A stretch of 64,000 bases of DNA from Alphaproteobacteria bacterium (GTDB taxonomy: Bacteria; Pseudomonadota; Alphaproteobacteria; Rhodobacterales; Rhodobacteraceae), in the NCBI GenBank assembly GCA_030425145.1, contig JAUHVK010000005.1, forward strand, positions 1 to 64,000, in the 5' to 3' direction. Position 1 is the first letter of the stretch; each line of letters begins with the position of its first letter. The notes under the pieces were generated by a model, which made no database searches, was not told the DNA's origin, and saw nothing but the letters and a program-made list of their open reading frames with translations. Positions 9,511 to 17,300 of the stretch are shown piece by piece. A program made the position numbers and the translations under genes.

Positions 9511-9930
9511 ATGTTTTCCAAGATACTGGTTCCCGTAGATCTGTCTCTCGCAGATGAGACGAAAAAGCTGCTGACCAAAGCCAAGACGCTGTCTGAGCAA
9601 TGGGGCAGCGAAGTGCACGTGGTGTCCGTGATACCGAATGTCGGCATGCCAATCGTCGGATCATATATGGATGCAAATTTTGAGGAGAAGGCCAAGTCGG
9701 ATGCCGAAGCTGAATTGTCTCACCAAATCGCGGCATCAGGTTTGGTTGCGCAACACTACGTCCTCACAGGAACGGTTTACGATCGTGTGATTGCACTGTC
9801 GAACAAACTGGGCGTCGACTTGCTGCTGATCGCGGCGCACCAGCCGGACCTCAAGGATTACTTGTTGGGATCAAACGCGGCCCGTCTTGTGCGCCACTCG
9901 CACAAATCCGTCCTCGTCCTGCGGGATTGA
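9511..9930 (+). CDS. uspA: Universal stress protein, single UspA domain
   Basis: A 139-residue cytoplasmic protein beginning MFSKILVPVDLSL and ending with the nucleotide-binding segment LLGSNAARLVRHSHKSVLVLRD, the G-x9-G-S/T-like motif of ATP-binding Usp proteins. GGAG lies 9 nt before the ATG. UspA genes at the end of TRAP operons are known in other bacteria (TeaD with TeaABC in Halomonas), where the protein modulates transport. The same role here is inference from position. The next sequence is a kup remnant. Confidence 0.92.
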   Translation: MFSKILVPVDLSLADETKKLLTKAKTLSEQWGSEVHVVSVIPNVGMPIVGSYMDANFEEKAKSDAEAELSHQIAASGLVAQHYVLTGTVYDRVIALSNKLGVDLLLIAAHQPDLKDYLLGSNAARLVRHSHKSVLVLRD

Positions 9931-9952
9931 ATGCGACGATTGTCGACTGTCC

Positions 9953-10687
9953 GTCACCACGTTGCTCGCCTACCCAATGCTGCATCGCGCTTGGCGCTGT
10001 AATGCCGCGCTGGCGGGTGGGTTCATTCTGCCATTCGTGTTTATCGAACGTGCCTTCTTCGCCGCAAACCTGCTGAAGGTGCCCGATGGAGGGTACGTCC
10101 CGCTTCTTCTGGGTGCCGTACTTGTTGTGATGATGTGGACATGGAGTGTTGGCACGAAACAGATCTTTGACCGAAGCCGCACGGAGGCCGTGTCGCTTGA
10201 AGAGTTCATTCCGCGGATTGAGAAAGGCTCGGCGCTGCGTCCCCCCGGCGTCGTGGTGTTCCTGACCAGCGATGCGACAGCGACCCCGCCAGCGCTCTTG
10301 CACAACCTAAAGCACAATGGAGTGTTGCATGAGCATATCATCGTGGTGGCCGTAGAGACTGCGGACGCCCCCCGCTTCCCCGAAGCGGAGCGAGCCATCA
10401 TCGAGCAGCTCAGCGATCGGTTCGAGCGGGTGCGCTTCGGTTTCATGGAAACCCCGAACGTCAACCGCGCGCTTGGCGCTTGCCGTCGTCAGGGGCTCGA
10501 CTTCGAGGGTATGAAGACGTCCTTCTTCCTAGGCCGTCGCAAGTTGGTCTCGAACCCTGATGTGGGCATGCCGGGCTGGCAGGACCGGATCTACATCCTG
10601 ATGTCCCGCTTCGCGGCCGACCCGAGCGATTTCTACCATTTTCCGCGCGGTCGTGTCGTCGAGATGAGCTCTCAGGATGCGGTCTAA
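9953..10687 (+). pseudogene. kup: Remnant of Kup potassium transporter, C-terminal part only
   Basis: The frame from about 9953 reads a recognisable Kup C-terminal half. It has a membrane segment pair (VTTLLAY..., FFAANLLKVPDGGYVPLLLGAVL), then the cytoplasmic domain with GVVVFLTSDATATPPALLHNLKHN and VRFGFMETPNVNRAL. Full Kup proteins have about 630 residues. Only about 240 are present, and the roughly ten upstream membrane helices are absent. The frame opens within the end of the UspA gene, so no proper start or leader exists. The fragment fades into non-coding sequence on the left at about 9940. It is probably a deletion relic. A stable C-terminal protein made from a secondary start cannot be excluded. 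Confidence 0.85.
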
Positions 10688-11042
10688 GTCCTGCCGAGCC
10701 GGATGATTGAGGAGTCGGCGGAGTAACTCGCTCAGGGCCCCGAAAAATTCTGAGAAGTCTGAGAAATTCGAGGTGAACACACATGCGCCCAAGAAGGCCA
10801 ACGTGTGGTTCTGGTGTGAGGTGATAAACAGTACTGAGTGTGTTGAGTTGCCACGGTCCGCACAAGGTGGAACTCGGATGTTCGCGAAAACATTCCTGAT
10901 TGTCAGCAACAACAGTCATATTGCCGTCGACTTCCGTCATCCGAGCAAAGGCCTCAAACTCGTCGATAACGTTCATCGGTGCCTGGGTGACGTTCTCGAC
11001 GAGCGACAGCGCCATGGTGACGTCGCATAGGCATCACACCGA
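10688..11042. other. Intergenic debris between kup remnant and FNR box
   Basis: A 355-base stretch without an intact gene. The first 200 bases show nothing recognisable apart from A/G-rich runs near 10741-10770. The right-hand part holds the possible parB fragment listed separately. Together with the kup remnant it marks a site of past deletion or insertion. Confidence 0.6.
10893..11015 (-). pseudogene. Possible ParB/RepB-type partition protein fragment
   Basis: On the minus strand a short frame reads MALSLVENVTQAPMNV, then IDEFEAFARM. This resembles the ENxxRxxMxPxDEFEAFA helix region after the nuclease-like fold of plasmid-type ParB proteins. It is only about 40 residues long, preceded by an in-frame TGA at 11034-11036, and loses similarity after about residue 38. 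No parA or origin is nearby. It is best read as a scrap of a plasmid or integrative-element partition gene. Identification rests on one short motif. Confidence 0.4.
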
Positions 11043-11056
11043 TTGATCGCGATCAA
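11043..11056. promoter_or_regulatory. FNR/FixK-type box upstream of bactofilin-like gene
   Basis: TTGATCGCGATCAA is a perfect palindromic match to TTGAT-N4-ATCAA, the FNR/FixK consensus, ending 63 nt before the start at 11120. A FixK-like protein is encoded 2 kb away. It is the best of a series of such boxes between 11 and 35 kb. Confidence 0.82.
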
Positions 11057-11119
11057 TCTCTCTTGGCCCAAACGCGGTAGGGAGTCTTCATCCCTGACAG
11101 CTCGCTGAAGGAGTTTCTG

Positions 11120-12301
11120 ATGACCTTACATCGCTGCCTCGCCCCTTTTGCTTTGGCCTTGTGTGTGACGACAGGAGCGATTGCCGGAACGGACACAATG
11201 GAAAACGGTGGCGATACTTTTGTCACTGGTGGAACTGTGGCTAACACAATCGACACGCAGGGCGACACATTCGTCGCCGCCCGGTCCGCCGCAACGCGTG
11301 GCTCCTCGCAGGGGGATCTGCACGTCACAGGATTTGACGTCTCCGTCAGCGCCGATACGGCTGAGGATCTTTACGCCGCAGGAGTAACGGTGGTGATCCG
11401 GGGCAAAGTGGCCGAGGACCTCACCGCGGTCGGGTTCTCGGTGCGCACCGAAGATACCTCGAGCACACAGGGCAATGCGCGCCTCGTTGGCAATTCGTTG
11501 ACCATCGAAGGCCCGATTGACGGTGCCCTGACAGCGACCGGAACCGATGTTATCCTGAATGCGCCTGTTGCAGGCGACGTCCGCATCGTCGCGCACGAGA
11601 TCACCTTTGGTCCCGATGCAACCATCGGTGGCAACCTGAGCTACGCCAGCGGACGCGCAATAGACGTGCCTGAGCGCGTGGCGCCCTCGGCGCGCGTGAC
11701 TTTCGAGCAAATCGAACTGACCGACGCTTGGGAGGAATTCGATGAAGTCCGGCGGGAAATGCCGGTCATGCCAACGTTTATGTCATTGCTGTCGGGTTTC
11801 CTGATTTCGTTGCTCTTTTTCGTGGTGCTCGGCGCGATCTGCCTCGGCTTCCTGCCGAAACGTACAGAAGCGTTGCGCCGCAGGGTGGCGGATGCGCCGG
11901 GGAAAGCGGTTATGCTTGGGGTGATTGGGCTTTCGATGCTGATCGGACTGGTCCCGATCACCGCGATGACGATTATCGGCATACCATTTGTCCCCATCGC
12001 CCTTCTTGCGATCATTGTCGCCTGGGTGCTGGGATATGCGCTTGGAGCCTATAGCGTTGCTATGCGTGTCTGGATGGCCTTTGACGACGACGGGGAGGTC
12101 GGGAATGTTGGACGGCTCATCGTCTTTGCCGCAGCCATTGTCCTGATCGCGCTGCTGAACTTCATCCCGTTTGTTGGGTGGGTGGTGAACTACACGCTGG
12201 TGCTTCTTGGTGTCGGCGGCCTCACCGCCGCTGTCTTCAGCTACTTCATCGAAGACCCGGACGGCGCTCTCGATGTCGATATGACACCCGTAGAAGATTG
12301 A
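11120..12301 (+). CDS. Secreted/membrane protein with bactofilin-like repeats and C-terminal membrane helices
   Basis: A 393-residue protein with a signal peptide (residues about 1-22, ending AIAG). Residues about 25-190 form short Val/Gly/Asp/Thr-rich turns (DLYAAGVTVVIRGKVAEDLTAVG-like units) that read as a right-handed beta-solenoid, as in bactofilin or polymer-forming cytoskeletal domains. About 225-385 holds four or so membrane segments. The beta part would face the periplasm, unlike classical cytoplasmic bactofilins. It is preceded by a perfect FNR-type box and followed 22 nt later by a DUF2267 gene, so the two are probably one low-oxygen operon. The function is unknown. Confidence 0.75.
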   Translation: MTLHRCLAPFALALCVTTGAIAGTDTMENGGDTFVTGGTVANTIDTQGDTFVAARSAATRGSSQGDLHVTGFDVSVSADTAEDLYAAGVTVVIRGKVAEDLTAVGFSVRTEDTSSTQGNARLVGNSLTIEGPIDGALTATGTDVILNAPVAGDVRIVAHEITFGPDATIGGNLSYASGRAIDVPERVAPSARVTFEQIELTDAWEEFDEVRREMPVMPTFMSLLSGFLISLLFFVVLGAICLGFLPKRTEALRRRVADAPGKAVMLGVIGLSMLIGLVPITAMTIIGIPFVPIALLAIIVAWVLGYALGAYSVAMRVWMAFDDDGEVGNVGRLIVFAAAIVLIALLNFIPFVGWVVNYTLVLLGVGGLTAAVFSYFIEDPDGALDVDMTPVED

Positions 12302-12323
12302 GCTCACAGAAAGGAGGAATCTC

Positions 12324-12755
12324 ATGTCTGCACAGGGGCTCGAAACAATCGACAACGCCGCGCATACGACCCACGAATGGATCGGCGAACTGGCGGGACG
12401 GCTCGATTGGACATCAAAGCGCAACACGTTGCGACTGCTGCGCGTGACGATGCATCAGATCAGAGATCACCTGCACGTCAACGAAATGGCGCAGTTCTCA
12501 GCACAGCTGCCGCTTCTGATCCGGGGCATGTTTTTCGAAGGGTGGGTACCAAAACAAACACCAAACAAGGAACGGCACATTAAAGAATTTGTGCACGCAA
12601 TCGAAGAGCATGTTGGCAACGTCGAAGAATATCGCGGCCCCGAGGACATCACCCATGTGTTTCATCTGCTGAACGCGCATGTGTCCGAGGGCGAGATTTC
12701 GGATGTCCGGTCCAATCTTCCAAGAGACATTCGCGACTTCTGGCCCAGACCCTAA
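12324..12755 (+). CDS. DUF2267 domain protein
   Basis: A 143-residue soluble protein of the DUF2267 family. It has a helical N-terminal unit (WIGELAGRL...LRLLRVTMHQIRDHL) and the conserved LPLLIRGMFFEGW segment near residue 70, followed by HVFHLLNAHVSEGEISDVRSNLP, the duplicated second unit. An AGGAGG-like ribosome site precedes the ATG. Members of this family often sit in stress or hypoxia loci beside Usp and Hsp20 genes, but no biochemical role is established. It appears to share an FNR-controlled transcript with the preceding gene. Confidence 0.88.
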   Translation: MSAQGLETIDNAAHTTHEWIGELAGRLDWTSKRNTLRLLRVTMHQIRDHLHVNEMAQFSAQLPLLIRGMFFEGWVPKQTPNKERHIKEFVHAIEEHVGNVEEYRGPEDITHVFHLLNAHVSEGEISDVRSNLPRDIRDFWPRP

Positions 12756-12782
12756 AAAAGGAGCGACCCTAGCGGTCGCTCC
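12754..12782 (-). terminator. Terminator of the fixK-like gene
   Basis: A 9-bp stem (GGAGCGACC at 12760-12768, GGTCGCTCC at 12774-12782) with a 5-nt loop. On the minus strand it is followed by six T residues (A-run 12754-12759 on the plus strand). The T-run orientation assigns it to the minus-strand regulator gene. It also abuts the end of the convergent DUF2267 gene. Confidence 0.82.
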
Positions 12783-12809
12783 CGAAAGCCCGGACGGGTC
12801 AGTCGTCAA

Positions 12810-13481
12810 TCAGTCGCCACCTTCCGACAGCGCCAGAAGGGCGTCGGGACGAAGGATTTTGATTGTGTGAATATTTTCGATCGAGATGACGCCGCTCTTG
12901 CGAAGCTGGGTGAGCGTGCGGCACACGGTTTCGGTGGTGACACCCAGAAAATCGGCCACGTCAGTGCGCTGCATCGGCAATTCGAACTGGATGCTGCCAT
13001 CAATCTTCTTGCCCACACGCTGCGCCAGAACACCGAGGAAGGACGCAACCTTTTCCACGGCGGATTTCCGGCCAAGCATCATGAAATGGTCCTGCATCGC
13101 GCTGATTTCGCGCAATGCCGCCTGAAGCAGGTGCTGGTGAAGCTCTGGCGCGCCTTCACCGCTTTCGAGGGCGGAGCGGCGGATTGGTTGCAGACAGGAA
13201 TCTACCAGTGCGTCGCAATCGGTGTTGTGCAGCCCATTGGACGGAAACCCAACAATATCACCGGGGAACCCAAAGGCGATAACCTGACGACGGCCGTCTT
13301 CCAGCATACGGGTCACACGCAACAGGCCGGATTTGACCTGATACAGCCACTCGACTTCATCACCTTCAAAGAAAAGCGAGCCACCGGCGCGAACACGTGT
13401 GTCTTGCCCGATGTGGCGCATTTCGGCGAAGGTGGGAGTGGTTTCACAATTTGAAAATTCTGTAGGCAAAGTCACGTACAT
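12810..13481 (-). CDS. Crp/Fnr-family transcription regulator, FixK/DNR-like
   Basis: A 223-residue regulator. A cyclic-nucleotide-type beta-roll (FFEGDEVEWLYQVKSGLLRVTRMLEDGRRQVIAFGFPGDIVGF) is followed by a long dimer helix (AMQDHFMMLGRKSAVEKVASFL) and a winged helix (MQRTDVADFLGVTTETVCRTLTQL). The recognition helix keeps the Glu and Arg of the E-xx-S-R pattern, with Cys in place of Ser, so a TTGAT-type half site is expected. It lacks the N-terminal Cys cluster of FNR/FnrL and so should not bind a 4Fe-4S cluster, which fits FixK or DNR. The ATG at 13481 follows a G-rich ribosome site. A GTG at 13508 is possible but poorly spaced. It is the likely regulator of the boxes nearby. Confidence 0.87.
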   Translation of the reverse strand: MYVTLPTEFSNCETTPTFAEMRHIGQDTRVRAGGSLFFEGDEVEWLYQVKSGLLRVTRMLEDGRRQVIAFGFPGDIVGFPSNGLHNTDCDALVDSCLQPIRRSALESGEGAPELHQHLLQAALREISAMQDHFMMLGRKSAVEKVASFLGVLAQRVGKKIDGSIQFELPMQRTDVADFLGVTTETVCRTLTQLRKSGVISIENIHTIKILRPDALLALSEGGD

Positions 13482-13648
13482 TCGTCGGCCCCCCGAAATT
13501 GATTGCACTCCGGCGAAGGTGACCTAAGGTTGCAACAGGAGTTTCGTATCTTGGTAATGGAATGTAATTTTTTGTAATTTGAGATGAGCGGTAAGCCAGG
13601 TTCACAGGCGGGTCATTCGGATTGTCTTTGTTTTGTTGGGGGCGCGTC

Positions 13649-14398
13649 GTGAAAAACCAGACGATACTTGTGGTCGAAGACGATCCAAAGATTCGCACTC
13701 TATTGCGCAACGTCCTGGAAGGTGGGGGGTTCGACGTTGTCGAAGCCGGAACCGCGAGTGAAGTGATGGCTGCCCTGACCGAGCAATCAATTGCTCTGGT
13801 GACGCTTGATATCCAGCTTGGGAAGGACAATGGCCTCGACCTTGCCCGGGACATTCGGAAAACGTCGCCAGTCCCGATCATCATGGTAACGGGGCAGGAC
13901 GATGTGATCGACCGGGTTGTCGGGCTGGAAGTTGGAGCCGATGATTACATCACCAAACCGTTTCACGTCCGCGAGGTTGTTGCCCGCATTCGAAGCGTTT
14001 TGCGCCGTAGCGCGCAAAGTGAAACACAGACGCAGGAGAAACCGGCCGGTGAAGCGCTTTCCTTTGATAAAATGATCGCGCATCTGGACCGCATGGAACT
14101 CGTAGACCGCATGGGCAAGGATTGCGGGCTGACAAGCGGTGACTTCAAGCTGTTGACTGTCTTTCTCGAACGTCCTGGCCGTGTATTGTCGCGCGATCAG
14201 CTTATGGACCTGACGGGTGGCATCGAGCGCAATCCGCTGGACAGGGCCATCGACAATCAGGTCGCGCGCCTTCGCAAGAAGATCGAGCGCAACCCGTCCG
14301 AGCCGAAACTGATCAAAACCGTACGCGGGGTTGGGTATTTGTTCGCGGGTGACGTGAAAACGGTTCAGGACTCCGACTCCTCCAGCAAAAGCGCCTGA
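13649..14398 (+). CDS. OmpR-family response regulator
   Basis: A 249-residue two-component output protein. The receiver domain (residues about 5-118) has the acidic pair in VVEDD, the phospho-acceptor Asp in VTLDIQL, the Thr in MVTGQDD and the Lys in ITKPF. A linker is followed by the winged helix (about 140-240) ending LIKTVRGVGYLF. The start is GTG at 13649 after GGGGG. An in-frame TTG at 13622 is less likely. The gene is divergent from the FixK-like gene, and its 3' end overlaps the convergent hybrid kinase by 34 nt. Whether that kinase is its partner is not shown. Confidence 0.92.
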   Translation: MKNQTILVVEDDPKIRTLLRNVLEGGGFDVVEAGTASEVMAALTEQSIALVTLDIQLGKDNGLDLARDIRKTSPVPIIMVTGQDDVIDRVVGLEVGADDYITKPFHVREVVARIRSVLRRSAQSETQTQEKPAGEALSFDKMIAHLDRMELVDRMGKDCGLTSGDFKLLTVFLERPGRVLSRDQLMDLTGGIERNPLDRAIDNQVARLRKKIERNPSEPKLIKTVRGVGYLFAGDVKTVQDSDSSSKSA

Positions 14399-15918
14399 AG
14401 CCTGCGGGCCAAATCGGACTGTCGATACGGTTTGTGCAAAATCTCGTATTGCACCCCGTCAGCCAAGTTTTGCGTAACAACATCGCTTGCATAACCGGAG
14501 GTTAGCAGAAGCTTGATCTCCGGAAATTCCCGCGCGACTTTTTCAGCCAGGTCATAGCCATTCAAATCCCCCGGCATGACCAGATCGCTGAACAGGATAT
14601 CGACCTTGAGTCCATCTTTGAGCATCGCATAGGCCTGATCCCCGTCCGCTGCTTCTGCGGTTTGAAATCCGAGGTCTTCAATTCGCGCGAGTGAAAGCTT
14701 CCGAACCTTCGGATTGTCTTCAACAATCAGAACGGTCAGGCCTTTCCCGATCTGGGAACCCTCGGTCGCAGCCTTTCCGAACGATGTCACCGATTGAAAA
14801 TCGCCAACGTCAGGGAGGGCAGGGAAGTAGAGACCAAAACTCGTCCCCAGTCCCGGTTCGCTGTAGAGCGTGATGTGCCCGCCGGACTGGCCGACAAACC
14901 CGTAAACCATCGCAAGGCCAAGACCGGTTCCGCCTTTTTTCTCTTTCGTTGTGAAGAACGGCTCAAACGCTCGTTTCTGCGCCTCTTCGTCCATGCCGGC
15001 GCCATTGTCACTGACCGAAAGCCGGACATAGTCACCCGGCTTAACACCGATCTCTTGCGCGACATAGGAATCGTCAACGGTGACGTCATTAACCGCGATG
15101 AGCAACTCGCCCTTTTCGTCCATCGCGTCCCGCGCATTGAGCGCGAGGTTCATCAGCGCCGACTGGAATTGAACCGGGTCGATCATTACGTTGCGCAACT
15201 TCGGGGCGTATTCAGTTGTAATCCGCATCTGTGAGGCAAGCGTACGTTTCAGTATTGCCAGCGCATCTTCACACAGAGCACGCAAATCCGCTTCGACAGG
15301 CATCAGATTGCTCCGTCGCGCGAATACCAACAATCGGGACGTCAGATCGGCTCCCATCTCGGCGGCATCCAGGGCGTCTTCGATCAGCGCCGCCATCGCA
15401 TCATTCGGGTGACGCATCTGTAAGAGTTCAAGATTGCCGATAATGACGGTTAACAGATTGTTAAAATCATGCGCGATGCCGCCCGTCATCTTGCCGACAG
15501 CATCCATTCTTTGCGATCTGGAAAGCGCCTCTAGCGTCGCATTTCGCCGTGTCAGATCGTGCAGGATCGCAACAAACATGCGTTTGTCGTCAACCTGCGC
15601 ATTCCCAACCGAAAGATGAAGCGGAAAAACCGAACCGTCCTTACGCAGACCCTCCACATCTCGTCCGATGCCGATGATCCGCTTCTCGCCGGTCTCCTTG
15701 TGATGCCGGATAAATCCGTCATGCTGACCAGCAAGCGTTTCGGGCATCAGAATTTTGACATTGTACCCAATCAGTTCCTCGCTCGAACGCTGAAACATCG
15801 CGCAGGTTGCCGGGTTCACATCGACAATCACGCCGCTCTCATCAGCGAGCACAATTGCATCAACTGCCGCCTTGAGCACGGCGTCCAGCAGGGGGCCGCT
15901 CTGCACCTGGTTGTTCAT
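14365..15918 (-). CDS. PAS hybrid histidine kinase with C-terminal receiver
   Basis: A 517-residue cytoplasmic sensor without membrane helices. A PAS domain (about 8-125) is followed by a HisKA with the phospho-acceptor His in GGIAHDFNNLL (about residue 150), an HATPase domain (DNGAGMDEEAQKRAFEPFFTTKEKKGGTGLGL), and a receiver (about 395-512) with Asp in LFSDLVMPG and Lys in LHKPY. The PAS resembles FixL (NVKILMPE...HDGFI...GEKRIIGIGR), but an Arg stands where FixL has its haem-ligating His (my alignment by eye), so haem oxygen sensing is unlikely. The start at 15918 is preferred to the open frame up to 15969. It lies 72 nt downstream of the M50 protease gene and is probably cotranscribed with it. 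Confidence 0.9.
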   Translation of the reverse strand: MNNQVQSGPLLDAVLKAAVDAIVLADESGVIVDVNPATCAMFQRSSEELIGYNVKILMPETLAGQHDGFIRHHKETGEKRIIGIGRDVEGLRKDGSVFPLHLSVGNAQVDDKRMFVAILHDLTRRNATLEALSRSQRMDAVGKMTGGIAHDFNNLLTVIIGNLELLQMRHPNDAMAALIEDALDAAEMGADLTSRLLVFARRSNLMPVEADLRALCEDALAILKRTLASQMRITTEYAPKLRNVMIDPVQFQSALMNLALNARDAMDEKGELLIAVNDVTVDDSYVAQEIGVKPGDYVRLSVSDNGAGMDEEAQKRAFEPFFTTKEKKGGTGLGLAMVYGFVGQSGGHITLYSEPGLGTSFGLYFPALPDVGDFQSVTSFGKAATEGSQIGKGLTVLIVEDNPKVRKLSLARIEDLGFQTAEAADGDQAYAMLKDGLKVDILFSDLVMPGDLNGYDLAEKVAREFPEIKLLLTSGYASDVVTQNLADGVQYEILHKPYRQSDLARRLQALLLEESES

Positions 15919-15990
15919 ACCGCAACTTATCCTTCTCGCGCAGTTTGCCTGATCAGGCCCACGTCGCAAGGCTTCATTCCAGGAGAACTG

Positions 15991-17121
15991 CTAGTTCGAG
16001 GTCATAAGATCGGAAAGCTGCAGGTGTCGAACAAGATCCGAAAGCGAGATCACACCAAGAAGTTTGCCGTCTTTCACAACAAGAAATTTGCGCTGCCCTG
16101 TTGTTGTAATCTCATTCATCAGATCTTCGATGGAGACATCCGGATCAACAATCGGGCTGGCATTCAACTCTGCAAAGACATCCCCAACCCGCGTACTTTG
16201 CCAGTTTTCCCGGTCAATTCCCGACAACAAAGCGTGGTTGATGTGACCAAGGAGCACGTCATTTTCGACAACAGGCACAAAGCTAAGCCCATTTCGCAAT
16301 ACCACCTGATTGACGAAATCAGTGAGGTTGACGTCGGGCTCAACCGTGATGGGAGGCGTATTCATCAGATCGCGCACAGTCCGCTTATCAAATACAACTT
16401 TAGCAAGCTGTGACTGGTAACTTGATCGTGCGGCAACAAGAAGAAACCCGCCAATCATAATCTGCCACATGGCGGCTATGATCGCGCCCTGAAACAGCGA
16501 CATTATCCCAAATCCCATCAGGACGTAGGCGAAAAAGATGCCGGATTTCGCTGCTGTCTCCGTTGCGCTGAGCAGGTTTCCGGTTCGATGCCACATATAG
16601 GCCCTGAAAATACGCCCGCCGTCCAATGGGAAGGCCGGGACCAGATTAAAGATTGCGAGTACGAGATTAATGGTCGCGAGATACGAGAAGATGCTCGCCA
16701 CAATCGTCATTTCCCCGACAAAGGCTGCGATCCACGACAGGAACAAAAAGCTCACGGACAGCGCCATGCTCATGATTGGCCCAGCAATGGCGACGAGGAA
16801 CTCGACTTCCGGAGAACGTGGCTCAGATTCCATTTCGGCCACGCCGCCAAACAGAAACAGCGTAATTCCACCAATCGGAAGGCCATAGCGACGCGCGACC
16901 ACCGAATGTGCAAGCTCATGGAGCAGAAGGGACGCGAAGAACAGGATTGTGGCGGTGATGGCCATCGATACATAGACTGCCCCGGTTTCACCCGGCAATG
17001 CTGTAGGGAAGTAGTGTTGAGACAAGCTCCAGCTGATCAGCGCGAAGATAATCAGCCAACTCGGGTCGATTTTGATGTCAAACCCGCTGATTGAAAAGAG
17101 TTTCACCGCATTTGAAAACAT
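15991..17121 (-). CDS. Site-2-type M50 metalloprotease with tandem CBS domains
   Basis: A 376-residue membrane protease of the Rip3/SpoIVFB-like group. Zinc ligands are in LLHELAHSVVARRYG (HExxH at 68-72) and in NLVPAFPLDGGR (Asp ligand). About six membrane segments run to residue about 235. Two CBS domains follow (about 245-375: MNTPPITVEPDVNLTDFV, then SPIVDPDVSIEDLMNEI). CBS domains usually bind adenine nucleotides, so proteolysis may respond to energy state. A TTGAT-TTGC-CTCAA box lies 47 nt upstream. The hybrid kinase gene follows. The substrate is unknown. Confidence 0.92.
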   Translation of the reverse strand: MFSNAVKLFSISGFDIKIDPSWLIIFALISWSLSQHYFPTALPGETGAVYVSMAITATILFFASLLLHELAHSVVARRYGLPIGGITLFLFGGVAEMESEPRSPEVEFLVAIAGPIMSMALSVSFLFLSWIAAFVGEMTIVASIFSYLATINLVLAIFNLVPAFPLDGGRIFRAYMWHRTGNLLSATETAAKSGIFFAYVLMGFGIMSLFQGAIIAAMWQIMIGGFLLVAARSSYQSQLAKVVFDKRTVRDLMNTPPITVEPDVNLTDFVNQVVLRNGLSFVPVVENDVLLGHINHALLSGIDRENWQSTRVGDVFAELNASPIVDPDVSIEDLMNEITTTGQRKFLVVKDGKLLGVISLSDLVRHLQLSDLMTSN

Positions 17122-17168
17122 TTGAGTCCCTCACTTTCGCCAGCATATGACGGTGACCGGAACATCCC

Positions 17169-17182
17169 TTGATTTGCCTCAA
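17169..17182. promoter_or_regulatory. FNR/FixK-type box upstream of the M50 protease gene
   Basis: TTGATTTGCCTCAA (TTGAT-N4-CTCAA) differs from the FNR consensus at one position. It ends 47 nt before the minus-strand start at 17121, the same spacing as the related box before the phosphoribosyltransferase gene. Confidence 0.65.
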
Positions 17183-17300
17183 CTTGAGGCGCGGATTTCA
17201 GGTGCTCGGTTGATGATTTTGCGCGGTCTTTGCCGCAATCATCTCCAACACCTCCGGGGCAATAACAATCGGCAGCGAAAGACGTTGGCTGACACCCCAA

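Noticed and set aside
13497-13510. TTGATTGCACTCCG in the fixK-like/response-regulator intergenic region as an autoregulatory box
   Set aside because: Two mismatches in the right half. Too weak to list as a site.
15540-15900. Haem-binding oxygen-sensor PAS in the hybrid kinase
   Set aside because: FixL-like overall, but Arg occupies the position of the proximal His in my alignment, so a haem call is not supported.
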